The translations under genes were made by a program, and so were the position numbers. 64,000 nucleotides of DNA from Osmia lignaria lignaria (Eukaryota; Arthropoda; Insecta; Hymenoptera; Megachilidae): NCBI RefSeq assembly GCF_051020975.1, contig NC_135039.1, forward strand, positions 11,072,692 to 11,136,691. Direction: 5' to 3'. Positions 45,961 through 58,000 of the stretch are shown piece after piece. A model generated the notes under the pieces. It was not told the DNA's origin. It saw nothing but the letters and a program-made list of their open reading frames with translations, and did no database searches. How positions within the stretch are numbered: the first letter of the stretch is position 1; every line of letters starts with the position of its first letter.

Positions 45961-46653
45961 CAGGGCCGAACCTGAGATTTCGGGGGTCCCAGGGGAGCTC
46001 CTTCACATGTATGACATAAAAAGTAGCTCAAATAAAATTTATAAAATTAACATTAAAGCTTGTATAACTAATTTAGATTAATATTCAAGTAAATATTATG
46101 GGGGGGGGGGGGGGGGAGGCTGGACCTCGGTGGGGCCCTGGACCTTAGGGGAGAGGGCCTGGACCTTGGTGGGACCCTGGACCTTAGGGGAGAGGACCTC
46201 GACCTCGGTGGGGCTCTAAACCTTAGGGGAGAGGGCCTGGACCTCGGTGGGGCCCTGGACCTTAGAGGAGAGGGCCTGGACCTCGGTGGGGCTCTAGACC
46301 TTAGGGGAGAGGGCCTGGACCTCGGTGGGGCCCTAGACCTTAGAGGAGTGGGCCTGGACCTCGGTGGGGCCCTGGACCTTAGGGGAATGAGCCTGGACCT
46401 CGGTGGGGCCCTGGACCTTAGGGGAGAGGGCCTGGACCTCGGTGGGGCCCTGGACCTTAGGGGAGAGGGCTTGGACCTTGGTGGGGCCCTGGACCTTGAG
46501 GGGCCCTAGGCGGCCGCCTAGTCTACCTACGCCCAGGGCCGGCCCTATCCACAGTTAACGAAGACCCCATCATTCTGCCATAATTAGAAATCCCCTGAGA
46601 GGACCCTGAACCTTGGGGGGCCCTAGGTCTACCTAGGCCCAGGGCCGGCCCTG
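45961..46653. mobile_element. hAT-type GGCCGGCC element, copy 3, with internal minisatellite expansion
   Basis: Starts CAGGGCCGAACCTGAGATTT and ends CAGGGCCGGCCCTG. Flanks ATTATTAT (45953-45960) and ATTACTAT (46654-46661) differ at one base. Between 46100 and 46500 a unit of about 38 bp (GGGGAGAGGGCCTGGACCTC plus GGTGGGGCCCTGGACCTTA) is repeated about ten times after a poly-G run. Confidence 0.82.
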
Positions 46654-46704
46654 ATTACTATACAATATTTGCTAATATTTTCTATTCTTAAAAAATGGAA
46701 TGCA

Positions 46705-46775
46705 TCCATTGGGAATGGTACCCACAACCTTTGGGTTTGTAGTCCGTTACCTTACCAACTTCGCCACCGTCGAAC
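46705..46775 (-). other. tRNA-like segment (pseudogene or SINE head)
   Basis: Read on the minus strand it contains GGTGGCGAAGTTGGTAAGG, a good RNA polymerase III A-box, and a diverged B-box (GGTACCATTCC). TGGCGAAGTTGG also occurs inverted at about 27332-27343. Stems do not pair well, so this is not a functional tRNA. Confidence 0.3.
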
Positions 46776-47198
46776 AGGATCTCCTTCTCCTTCCATGCGT
46801 CCTTGAATGCCACGTGGGTCGTCGATTACAGGCGCCACAAATCCAATAGCTCCGATAACTGAAAGAATAGAAAGGGATTAATGAAAATTCCACATAGCAT
46901 TTACACTATCACTATCATTTTTAATTTCATCCTTGTGATAAGTATTATTACATACACAAAATATGATTTTAATATGGCTTTAAATTCATGATGAACCTTC
47001 GTCTGGTGTTTGCAGGAAAGGCGATCGTTTCGCGTCATTTCTGCACATTTTTCACGACCTCAGCAGTCGTGAAATCTTGATGAGGAATCAAAAGTGCAAG
47101 TAGTATTAAACGCAGGCTTACGTATCGCACGCAACGATGATCACGTGAAACGATCCATCCAGAGTGATCTCTTAGCAATCACAAAACAAACAGCAGTT

Positions 47199-50100
47199 AT
47201 GAAACAACAGGTAAATGGAAGAACATCATCCGAGAGCAAATATAATTTCCACATGAGAGATAGTAACAAAGAATGTTTAAAAAATGTTAGTATACGTAAC
47301 CCGTGAAGTTGATTAATTTAATTGCTAATCTAAAAAGTATATCTATCTCCATTTCTCTTAGGGTGATAGCGAGATGACCCACAGGAAATGGAGGAAGTAC
47401 TTCGAATGGGTGGACAAGGTGTCGGTGGAACCAACTATGTGGTTGTATATGATGGCGTTCATGATTACTTCGGTAGTGGAACAAGCATTCTTCGTTTACA
47501 AATCCTGTCGCGTTGATCATGGTTACTCCGAGGAGGTCTGTGCAAGATTGAACGACAACGAGACTATCAAAGCCAAAGTGCAGGTATTTTGCAACTTTTT
47601 ACAAGTCTAACACAAGCATTCTTTAATGAATAACAAAATATTTTCTCGAGTACGCACTTGAGATAAAACACGACAAACAAGTATCTTAGAAATTATGTAA
47701 TTTCATTTTACTGCTGTTTATTTCTTTCCCAGAGATTCCTCTTATCGCAGTGGCAGGCAACGTAAATTTTCAAAAGAAAAACACAGGGCCGGCCTAGGGC
47801 CCTCCAAGGTCCAGGGCCCCCATAAGACGATTTTGCATCTAAGAATGCAAATCTAAATTAGTTATACAAGCTTTAATTTTAATTTTATAAATTTTAATTG
47901 AGATTCATATATGTCATATATGTGAAGGGGCCCCTAGGACTCCCGAAATCTCAGGGCCGGCCTTGTTGAAAGGCCATATTGCAATTATTCTAAATTTAAA
48001 ATTGCAATTGTTAATGATGCTTTGAAAGGCAGGGCCGGCCCTGGGCCTAGGCAGACTAGACGGCCGCCTACGGCCCCCCAAGGTCCAGGGCCCCCGTAAG
48101 ACGATTTTGCATCTAAGAATGCAAATCTAAATTAGTTATACAAGCTTTAATTTTAATTTTATAAATTTTAATTGAGATTCATATATGTGAAGGGGCCCCT
48201 AGGACCCCCGAAATCTCAGGGCCGACTCTGTTGAAAGGCCATATTGCAATTATTCTAAATTTAAAATTGCAATTATTAATGATGCTTTGAAAGGCAGGGC
48301 CGGCCCTAGACCTAGGCAGACGAGGCGGCCGCCTAGTGCCCCCCAAGGTCCAGGGCCCCCATAAGACGATTTTGCATCTAAGAATGCAAATCTAAATTAG
48401 TTACACAAGCTTTAATTTTAATTTTATAAATTTTAATTGAGGTTCATATATGTGAATGGGCCCCTAGGACCCCCGAAATCTCAGGGCCGGCCCTGTTGAA
48501 AGGCCATGTTGCAATTATTCTAAATTTAAAATTGCAATTGTTAATGATGCTTTGAAAGGCAGGGCTGGCCCTGGGCCTAGGCAGACAAGGTCCAGGGCCC
48601 CTATAAGACAATTTTACGTCTAAGAATGCAAGAGTAATGTTTACTTGAATATTAAGGACACAGATTCCTTGTGTAGGAGGTCCCCCTAGGACCCCCGAAA
48701 TCTCAGGGCCGACCCTGGGGAAATACAGTATCTAAAAGATAAATAAATGGTTCCAGGTGACCGTGTCGGAGTTCCACCAATGGAACAACATAGCCGGCCA
48801 CGTGGTCCCTATAATACTGGCTCTGTTCTTTGGGAACTGGAGCGATCGGCGTGGACGAAAACTGCCAATGATTCTAGGCTTGCTGGGCAAGTTCGTTTAT
48901 TCCTTTATGGTGGTAATCAATTCCATGGTGGATAGCTGGAATCTAAACACCGTGGTGTACACTGCTAGCCTCCCTATGGGGATGCTGGGCGGTGATGTAG
49001 CTATTTTCGGTAGCTGTTTTGCTTACATATCGGATATATCCTCGGTTCAACAGAGAACCCTTAGGATCACCATTTTGGACATCGTATATCTCAGCACTAT
49101 GCCAACAGGTATGCTTTAAATTTCATCAATTTTGAAGAATTCTATCAGAATCTAAGAAATTTTTATCTCTTTCAGGTGTGGCTCTAGGTTCCTACCTGTA
49201 CACGAAGGTGGCTAACTCGTCCTACTCGATTATGTTTACAATCAACGCGAGCCTGTTAGCTCTAGCAATCATCTACTCGATAATTAGACTGAAATGGCAA
49301 ACGTTGCCTCAGCAGCAGCCTCTTTCAGGAACCAATTTGTTGACAGACTTCTTCGATAAGAAACACGTCGTGGCGACGATGAAGACTATGACCAGGCGGA
49401 GGCCAAATCATGGGAAGCTTCGTCTGTGGCTTCTCTTAACTATCATGATGCTGTACACGTTCCAAAGGGACGAGAAACCCATGAGCTTTTTGTACACTCA
49501 GCTGAAGTTCAAGTGGGACGTGGCGAAATTCAGCGATTTTAAGACATTCCAGTCTACCACCTTCGTGCTAGGTCAGTTGTGTAGACTGAAGACGAGGAAA
49601 ATTATCTATTAGAGATTTTGCGAGCTTCCATTATTAGCCAAGGAATGGAATTTGAAATTTTTATAAAAACAGGAATATTCATCTGAAATATAATTTCCTA
49701 TCAATTCAAGTGAAAGGTGGAATTCTCCTCTCTGAAAGAGAAACTTTCACTAGCATAGATTTCTCTGTGCCAACAAATATACTCTAATACCCGTTTCTAT
49801 TTTAGCAATGTTAATTGGGGTACCAGTGATGAGCAAACTAATGGGGATAAAGGACACCATAATTGTGGCAATTGGAGCCATTGCTCATGCAGCAGGAAGG
49901 GTCTTATTTGTTTTAGCTAATGTACCAGAACTGTTTTACGTTGGTAATTAAAATTTAAACATACCAAAAAATGTCCTTCCAGAAGACTTTGTTGTAACAA
50001 ATGAACTGCTCCGTTTTAGGTGCTGCTGTGGCTGCATTGGGTCCAGTTGTGGCTCCAGTATTAAGGTCGATGACCTCAAAACTGGTCCCTGTTGAAGAAA

Positions 50101-50514
50101 GAGGTACGTATTTTTAAAATACAATCATTTGATAAAATTTACAAATGTTAATTATTGCTTGCAGGCAAAGTATTCGCTATGTTATCAGTATGTGACAACG
50201 CTGTACCTTTATTCAGTGGAATTTTATACTCCCAACTTTATAACGCGACGATAAACACAGCACCAAGTTCCATTTATTGGCTCACATTCTTTACTCAAAT
50301 ATTGGTGCTGCTTCTCATCTTGTAAGTAAAACAGTACTTCAGAGAAATTTCCAGAGAATTTTAAGATACCTTTCTTTTCAGAATAATTCATTTTTTTATG
50401 AGAAACGATCTCCAATTGGAGGAGCAGGAATTCACGAACACAGAAACTGACTGCCGGTCACTGTCTTCCACAGTGGAAACTGATAAATCAAACAGTAATG
50501 AAGAAAAATACTAA
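47199..50514 (+). CDS. SLC46-family (proton-coupled folate transporter-like) membrane transporter
   Basis: Complete eight-exon gene: 47199-47210, 47362-47583, 48757-49108, 49176-49571, 49806-49943, 50020-50103, 50165-50321, 50382-50514 (stop TAA), 497 codons with every junction in phase. The ATG at 47199 is the only in-frame Met after an upstream stop at 47070; exon 1 encodes just MKQQ. The product is a major-facilitator protein. VSVEPTMWLYMMAFMIT is the family's first helix, the loop after it carries Cys residues and an NET glycosylation site, and GNWSDRRGRKLPMI is the MFS loop 2-3 signature. About twelve helices follow, with a long central cytoplasmic loop (KKHVVATMKTMTRRRPNHGK) and a hydrophilic Ser/Thr/Glu-rich tail. 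Vertebrate members carry folates or other solutes with protons; the substrate here cannot be read. Intron 2 (47584-48756) is mostly mobile DNA. Confidence 0.92.
47784..48715. repeat. Tandem array of hAT-type elements in transporter intron 2
   Basis: Inverted-orientation copies of the GGCCGGCC element start at 47784, 48030, 48295 and 48560; the last three starts are exactly 265 bp apart. Each unit is an element plus a shared spacer containing TTGAAAGGCCATATTGCAAT and GATGCTTTGAAAGG. Because the spacer is duplicated too, the copies arose by tandem duplication, not by repeated insertion. Possible outer 8-bp duplications (GAAAAACA / GAAATACA) are imperfect. Confidence 0.88.
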
Positions 50515-52849
50515 ATACGCTCAATTTTATACTTAAGTTTTATAGTAGTATAAATTATATGGGCATCCTTCGAGGAACAGTGGCCAATCAGAACGCGCAC
50601 AATTCGCGGGCTCAGACGCGATGGGTTTTCTCGCGCATGCGCGGCGACTTTAGCATTAGTATAGTAGAAGTTTCAATAAAATGGGGTACCTTAATCACCC
50701 TGCATAATTTTGCAAAAATTGTTATAATCTGATTGTGAAGAATTCACACTTTTCCTCTTCGGGGGTATAGGAAAGGGACGAGTACTAAAATAATTGTAAA
50801 TAAAAACTGACTAGTGACTAGGGCCCAGTCCGTAGTTGCGCCACCACATAGATACGTCCCTGTAAAACTCGCGCTTGATACTACGGCGGCTGCGCATGCG
50901 CGCCATCCGCATATGTGCTATGCGCATGCGCATTTTCCTCACTCGATGTCTTTTTTTTAAATAATTCCAAAACTAAGCCTTGACAAGTATTTCGATAAAG
51001 GAAAAAGTTGTTCAGAATCATGCCAGCTACCACCCCTTCAAGGGATGTCCACCCCCTTAAAGGATTACAATAGTTTTAAGACGCTCGTTTATAAGGCGAA
51101 ATACCAGGCTGTATTTTACCTAGATTTATCGTGTTGGAAAGAAACTTATTGTTATATTTTGTATAATATACAATAATCCTTCAATTTTCCTTTTAATTTC
51201 AAACAATTCCTATCTAACAATCCTGTATGAAAATTTCATATTCTGAATTAATGATCCATCAGAAAAGTTGCCAAAAAACAAATATATATAGCAATTATTC
51301 TGTAACTCTAAATAAAGCACCAGTGACGTAAACTATAATTTTCTTGTGCGTTCAAAATGATCGTTCATGAATAAAAGATCAGTGAATGAATCACACAGAT
51401 CTATGGTAATTGTTATTAAATATGATTGTTTTTCTCGCGAACGAAATCACGTCAGAGCAGAAGAAATTCGCGTCCATTTTTTTTTTACTTTATTTTTCAT
51501 CTGGTTCGTGTGACGAATGAGAAACCGAGTATCAACTTTCGATGAAATAAATTGCTATTCAACGCGTGTGGAAGTGAAGCGTGTCAAGGACCTTGAATGA
51601 TTGTTTACGGTTTAGAATTCTCAACGTACAGGTTTTCATCACGGTCCACCTTCGTTGGAAAACAGATTTTTCGTTGCATCGATTCCTTTGATACACGATA
51701 TTGCTTTGGAATTTGACCAACGCGTTTACCGACATTTTGCGGAATATAAAACACAAATAAATTGTAACTCTACTGGAATTTTTTCATTTCAAAAAATCTG
51801 ATCTCTCGGTAAAATCTTCATTGCGATTCAGCTGACCAAATTTCGCAAAAGTCTGCATTCCTCTGATCCCACAACAAGTAAGTCACGTTGCATAACTATC
51901 TCTATATCGTGTAACATTTATGTAACCACCTCCATCTCCAGATGACGAAAAGATTTTTAATTAAGCGTTACACGTATCTAAACAAACGTTACAGCTACAA
52001 CAGAAAATGTTTATTCAATAGCAAATTAAATTCATATAGACTTATAAAACTTTTGGAATATAGAAAATTTAGATTATAAAGGTTTAATACGATTCTCATC
52101 ACGTAAATTACTTTAAAATTCCAGTAGTTTGTGTTAGCTTTGTAACCCCTGTAGGTTCATCATTTATGTACTTTAATTAAACCCGATTGTACACTTCCAG
52201 AGTAGGTGTGATGGAATTAAATGTGGAATATTCCTTGCATACAAATTACAATTTCTAATTCATCCCTCTTGGCTTAACGATTTCCATGCTGTAGTAAGTT
52301 TCAAATTTTCTTAAGCCTTCATTTCAACCCCTTCAACTCGAAATTCTATTTCATTCCTACGTTTAACCCTATAATTCCTTTTTTTGAAACTCTGTCTCAT
52401 ATTCGAACATGATTAACTTCTCATCAAACCTCTTGAATTTTGACAAGATTATCTAATAATACTTGTATCTGAATCCCTTAATCGCTCGGAATCAATAATA
52501 AGCTTGTAACAGGTACGGTTTATTGGAGCAACAATCAACTCGACCATTTCGTTAAGCTGATATTAATTAAACGATAAAAAGTTCATGATCACAGGAACAC
52601 AGTTATCTCGTTAATCGTAAGTCAAACAATTCATCGATCATGTGAGCAGAAAATGGTCAAGTTTAATCATTCTCAAGTGCGTGTAATACACAATGACTCG
52701 GTAAACGGAAGAAATACAATCTAATTGATCAACAATCCTTTCATTCAGACTGATTCGGTTTACTGTTCGCATTATGCAACGAAATTTTAAATATCTCTGA
52801 ACAGGTGCCACTGATGGCGTTAGAAACCTTAAAGATTGTATAATAACTA

Positions 52850-53843
52850 CAGTGGGTCCAAAAAGTATTTGTACATCATTTAAAATTGGACCAAATAACT
52901 TGAGGTTTCTCGAGAAGCTATACAAATTAATTTAATAAGATATGTGCTTTCGTCGTTTTAGAAAATTACAATTTGTTGAAATCGTGGAAAAAAATAGTGA
53001 AGGATAATTTTTCTACTTTTTTATGTAAGCCTATAATGGAAATTTAAAATATGTCTCGTAGGTTCAAATAAGTTGTGGGTATGCTAAAAATTTTAGTAAT
53101 TAATTTCCGAAAATCGCGACTTTTCATCAGGGGCGGCCCTGAGATTTCGGGGGTCCGAGGCGAGCTCCAAAAAAGGGCCCCTTCACATATATGACATAAC
53201 AAAAAGTACCTGAAATAAAATTTATAAAATTAACATTAAAGCTTGTATAACTAATTAATATTCCATTAGACGCAAAATTGTCTTATGGGGGCCCTGGACC
53301 TGGTGGAGCCCTGGACCTGGGGGAGCCCTGGACCTTAGGGGGGTCCTGGACCTTAGGGGGGCCCTGGACCTTAGGGGGGCCCTGGACTTTGGAGGGCCCT
53401 GGACTTTGGAGGGCCCTGGACCTTGAAGGGGCCGTAAGCGGCCACCTAGTCTGCCTAGGCCTAGGGCCGGCCCTGCTTTTCATCTAAAAACATAACTAGT
53501 TATGTTCTTAGATGAAAAGCCAAGATTTTTGAAAATTATAATTATTTGTAACTTCTAAGTGCATTGACCAATCTTGATGAAATTTTCAGCATACACATAA
53601 CATACTTAAATTTATAAATGTGATATTTTAAGTTTTCATTGCAAACTCAGATAAAAAAGTTAAAAAATTGCCTTTTACTATTTTTTTCCCAACGTTGACA
53701 AATTGTAATTTTTTAAAACGACGAAAGCACATATATTAGTAAATTAATTTGTATAGCTTCTCAAGGAACCTCAAGTCACTTGGTCCCATTTTAAACGAGG
53801 TACTCTGTTTTAAATGGTGTACAAATACTTTTTGGACCCACTG
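52850..53843. mobile_element. Mariner-type non-autonomous element with nested hAT insertion
   Basis: CAGTGGGTCCAAAAAGTATT at the left and AATACTTTTTGGACCCACTG at the right, each bordered by TA (52848-52849, 53844-53845). The arms continue for over 100 bp on each side (CTTGAGGTTTCTCGAGAAGC; GCTTCTCAAGGAACCTCAAG). No transposase frame. Interrupted by the hAT element at 53128-53475. Confidence 0.88.
53128..53475. mobile_element. hAT-type GGCCGGCC element, nested copy
   Basis: Starts CAGGGGCGGCCCTGAGATTT and ends TAGGGCCGGCCCTG. A perfect 8-bp duplication, CTTTTCAT, lies at 53120-53127 and 53476-53483. Near the right end it holds about ten CCCTGGACCTT-type units, which keep short open frames on both strands. 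Confidence 0.92.
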
Positions 53844-54742
53844 TATCTAAACATCATGTGAATGTGACTGGGATTTCCTCGAAGCATCATACGGGCAGTA
53901 TATCTCTTATGACATTAACTATGACCTACATAAATGTCCACCTCTTAAAAACCGTCGGCTATAAAAGTCTGGAAACATTTTGCAAATGTAACCTGTCTGA
54001 TCTCGACGATCTACCAACAGACGACTTTCAATCCAATTCTTCATCATGGTAACGAAATCACGTATATTTCTTTCTCCTTTACTAAGTGTACTGTTTAGTA
54101 AGCAACGATTGTACGTTTTTAAAAGCAATCTTTACCAATAATAAGGGAAAGCAAATCGAACGATGGGAAAATAGTAGACACAGTTCCTTCTCGTTTATTG
54201 CAGAATTTCAAACGATTCGTTCAATCTGAACACTTCCTTACTGCTGAAAGATTGCTTCTCCATTTGCCGCAATTTGCATTATTAAAATGACCGTTGTAGC
54301 GCAGTTTGGCGGGCTTTGTAAAGTTGGCGAAGAGGGATTAAGAGGGAAGAAGCTTTGTGCAAGGAACTCGCGAACTTACTCGAACGTTGTTTGCTACTTT
54401 CAAGGCTCGAGCAACTTTGTAATTCCTTACACTTCCAGCGAAATCCTCCTTAATTGTGATTTTCAACATGCAATAGTACCTCGTGCTTCGTGTTAGCATA
54501 TCATTTTGATTATTCTAATTCAAATTCAAAAATCAAGAGATTTTTTATTATTTTACAATTCACAACTCATTATCAATTCAACTTCCGAGCTGTCCTTTTT
54601 AAACTTTGATCACGTGACCTTGGACGTCAGCGATTAGCTGTGTCGCTGGCTTAAACAGGACACCCCGGAAATTGAACGTTGGATCTTGAATCAATTATAT
54701 CTCGGAAACGGAACTGCACATTGCAATCTGGCGAAGGACTTA

Positions 54743-55051
54743 ATGAAAAGATTATTCGTCAAGCTAATTGATTCTTAACCCCCCTTATTCCTATTCTTAT
54801 CATATAATTATAATTATCCAAAGGATTGGAATAATATACATATTCTAAAATATTCGCAGGAATCTTTAAGAAGAGTCTTTACCATCTTCATAGCAATCTT
54901 TTGCGTGTTTGCATCGATAATCGCTATCGAGGCAGCTACGCGCGCTGTTCCATCAGGGGCTATAACAGCGTATCCCATTCCTCAAAGGCCGCCGTATGCA
55001 CCGCATCCTTGGGTCTATCCGAAGCCAACCACTCAATCCACTCCTCAATGA
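54743..55051 (+). CDS. Candidate small secreted proline-rich peptide
   Basis: Exon 2 (54860-55051) opens after a good acceptor (ATATTCGCAG) and encodes ESLRRVFTIFIAIFCVFASI followed by IAIEA, a basic start and long hydrophobic core that read as a signal peptide. The predicted mature part, ATRAVPSGAIT then AYPIPQRPPYAPHPWVYPKP and TTQSTPQ, has ten prolines in about 38 residues. A possible AATAAA signal lies at 55316. Exon 1 is tentative: ATG AAA AGA TTA TTC (54743-54757) joins in phase, giving a 68-residue precursor, but its donor GTCAAG is weak. The composition recalls proline-rich antimicrobial peptides of bees (the PQ-RPP--PHP pattern of apidaecin is similar), but I do not recognise it as a known one. 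Immune function is an inference. It could be too short to be real, or belong to a different first exon. Confidence 0.45.
54860..55051 (+). other. Terminal exon of the proline-rich peptide candidate
   Basis: This exon is the better-supported part of the candidate: strong acceptor, 63 open codons, hydrophobic leader, proline-rich tail, stop TGA at 55049-55051 and a possible AATAAA signal about 265 bp further on. It has no ATG of its own in frame before the leader. Confidence 0.55.
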
Positions 55052-58000
55052 ACATTTCTATCCAATTTAGTTGGAAAGATGGGAAGAATGCTGCAGATGT
55101 AATCCTTACTGCCGGGATTCGTTCTGTAATAATTACAAGCTTGCTGTAGTTTCGTAATAAGATATTGATTTAGCATGTTTTTGTCATTGAAATTCTCTGT
55201 ACAGAATTACGCAGCACGACGCGAACGTTGTGAATCCTATTTTTAACCAAAGATTTAATGTTTTATGATTAAACACACATTATATATATTTTGTGGCAAT
55301 ATTAAGGATATTATAAATAAAACATGCTTACCGTATTTCTATTTATGTCGTATTTTATATTTTGTCTTCCTCAATCCTACGATTCAAAAAAGCCGTTAAA
55401 CAAAATGGCGTCCTCTTCAGGGACTTTTAAACAGTTGGCGTCATTTGAAAATCAAGTAACAGAAATTGAAGAAAAATATATTTTTATATTTATTTTCCAT
55501 TGATTCTACGATCTTTTATGTAAAAAGAATACGAAAAAATGATACTTTTTTGCAAATTAACAATTCAGTTGCTAACTGCAATATCGAAAAACCTCACCAC
55601 GAAATAAAAGGTGACATCTAGTAAAATATTCCACTTACCTGTTCAATTTCCGCACAGACGATACTCGAACTTACATTAAATATTATTAAATAACAATATC
55701 TTTTACCTTTAATTAATTTAATAAACGAAAAATCTTCAAAAGCTTCCTCCACCTGCACCCACGTCCAGCCGGTACCCGTTTCCAAAATGGAATACCTCAA
55801 GAAAGCCGTTAAATCCCTAGTCAAATATCATTCGCTAGAGAACATTTTTTTGATTGAGAATTAAACTCAAGGTGTAACAATTCCTCATAAAAGATAAATA
55901 AATCGATAATTATACATGTATTAAAAAACAAATTTAAATATATTTTATAATATAGTTGGAAAGATGCAACTATCAAGATCAACGTAGTTAATGCGTAGCA
56001 ACAATGTAGAAAGAAATGTCGGTTGCAATTAAACCCCGTGGAAATTGTCATCCTTTTTTTAATGAAGTGCAAAATAAAAGTTTCAAAAAACTAAATTAAT
56101 TTTAAGGTAAGCCATTTCACAATACATAAAACGTAAATTTTAAGATTACATGATCGTTCGAATCGATCGAAATACGAATCGATGAATGGGTTAAAGACGC
56201 CGACCATACTTCACAAATATGTCTTTATTATTTATTCATAAATCACATTCATACGTTTATACATAGAAAAATTAAACGTGCAAAATATATAGAATACGTG
56301 TATTTGTCGAATAACGATAGAAAAAAGAACTAGATATTAATAGGAACATTTTTCAGATACTACGTTCGAAAACTACGGTTGCACGAATTATACTTATGGA
56401 ATCTTCACTATTTCACAAAAGAAAACAAGAGGGACACTTCAAGGAGGTACAAGTATTTTATTAATCATCCCAGCGATTGACAAATATTCATGGAAATATA
56501 TAGTTTATTTTGCAACATGTTTTTATCTCCTTTTTGTTGTAGATAAACAATGTTACTCGTACGAGCTCGCGATTGATGAGCAAAGAAAATGAATCAGTCA
56601 TCAATCATGACTGAATAAGAAATGAATGTTTCCCGATTTCTTATCTCCGGGGGTAATTTCTAAGATATACGCTTGCCACGTAATTCCACAATTTCCTAGA
56701 TATATAAAACATATCAAACATTTACATGAATGTATCATCAATTATGAACTGTTTTCTTTCAGTAACACGACGCACGATAACACGATGCGAGGCGCAAAGA
56801 GATTCTGCGACAGCATCCATGCAATGTATGTTTTGCCGTGTTTATTTATTTATTCAGCCTGTGACGAATCCTCGGTATAATTGAAATCATGGTCCTTCTC
56901 GAAATATCAACACACGTTGTCCATATTGTGACATGGCGAACTCGCTACAAAGTTGCGCAATACACGAGACACGTAAACCTCTTGTGAAAAACTTTAACCT
57001 GTACGTGGCGGGTTACTGCCGCATCGACCGAGCAACCTGTTAAAATGGGTCTTTAACCTTTGCATACACAGTTCCATTCAAAAATGATGTTCATTATTTC
57101 AATCTTCTTCAGATTAAAATTCTAAACAGATTCATGTAAACTTGAACTTGTAACATTGATGCACGCTGATTAATGTAAAGTCTGAATTATACACATAGAA
57201 ATATAATATAACAGAAAACGACAATATTCAAGTTACATAAATTTGAATTGAACTTTGACTCTTTATGTAACATAAATGTATGCAAGTTATAATCTTTCAT
57301 ATGTGACTAGCATTATTCATAAATGATTCAATATTCTTGTAGAAGAATTTATTTATCTAGTGACTGTATGAAGCACAAGAATGAGACACTAAATATTCTA
57401 TTAATTTGTTATTCTTGTTAGGTCCAACTTTTGAAAAGAATTTCAATGCATCAACTTCCTATTCTATTATTAATTTAAATAGCTGACACATGAGGCATAT
57501 AAAAAAGACCTCTCTCAATTCTTTTAATTTCATTAATTTTTCAAATGTTAACATAAAGCATATAGAATGAGATAATCAATTATTTAAATACATGAATATT
57601 TATTCAATCACAGGAAACTGTATAAATACAAAATTAAATCTCATATTTATAAACATGGAACGTAATCATAAATAATCAATTAAATCCTGTCACGTATAAT
57701 TTCATTAAACTCCACCGCGTTTTCAAATCATTCTCCTTAACTACCGCTTATACAAAAGTTCTTTTGATCTACCGATCAAATAATAATCTTTATATAATGT
57801 TCTAGGAACGACGTAATTATCTCGCCAGCCTTCACAACCGGAAGAGGATCCGCTCCTGCAATTTGAACATCCAATATCCTTCCTGTCCACTGTGAATGAC
57901 CCAAACAGGATCTATAAGAGCCGCGTCGATTCAAGGATCAGCGTTTTTTAATTTTACCTTTGTACGTGCGTCTGAATTGTCAATGCGAATACAACAAGAA

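Larger units (their letters stand above)
41776..47198. other. Cyclase 3' UTR and intergenic region
   Basis: AATAAA signals at about 42142 and 42152 could end the cyclase transcript, but nothing decides between them. Then come a split GC-rich foldback (42415-43540) with an insertion (42560-43204), a GGTTA run at 44947-44970, a hAT element at 45961-46653 and a tRNA-like segment near 46705. A CAGTCAGTCAGTCAGACAG stretch at 45460-45478 resembles insect initiator motifs (TCAGT) and might be a start site for the transporter; this is only a guess. An acceptor TTTGCAG ending at 47015 could begin its 5' UTR exon. Confidence 0.5.
50515..54742. other. Intergenic region between transporter and peptide candidate
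   Basis: No gene recognised. Holds NRF-1-like palindromes (50633, 50892, 50922), an ACAGGGTG-family fragment (51000-51075) and a mariner-type element at 52850-53843 with a nested hAT element. AATAAA/ATAAA stretches after 50514 are too many to assign a transcript end. 51100-52840 is plain AT-rich sequence. Confidence 0.6.

Noticed and set aside
53278..53487. Open frames on both strands rich in Gly/Leu/Trp or Pro
   Set aside because: Created by CCCTGGACCTT-type repeats inside a hAT element.
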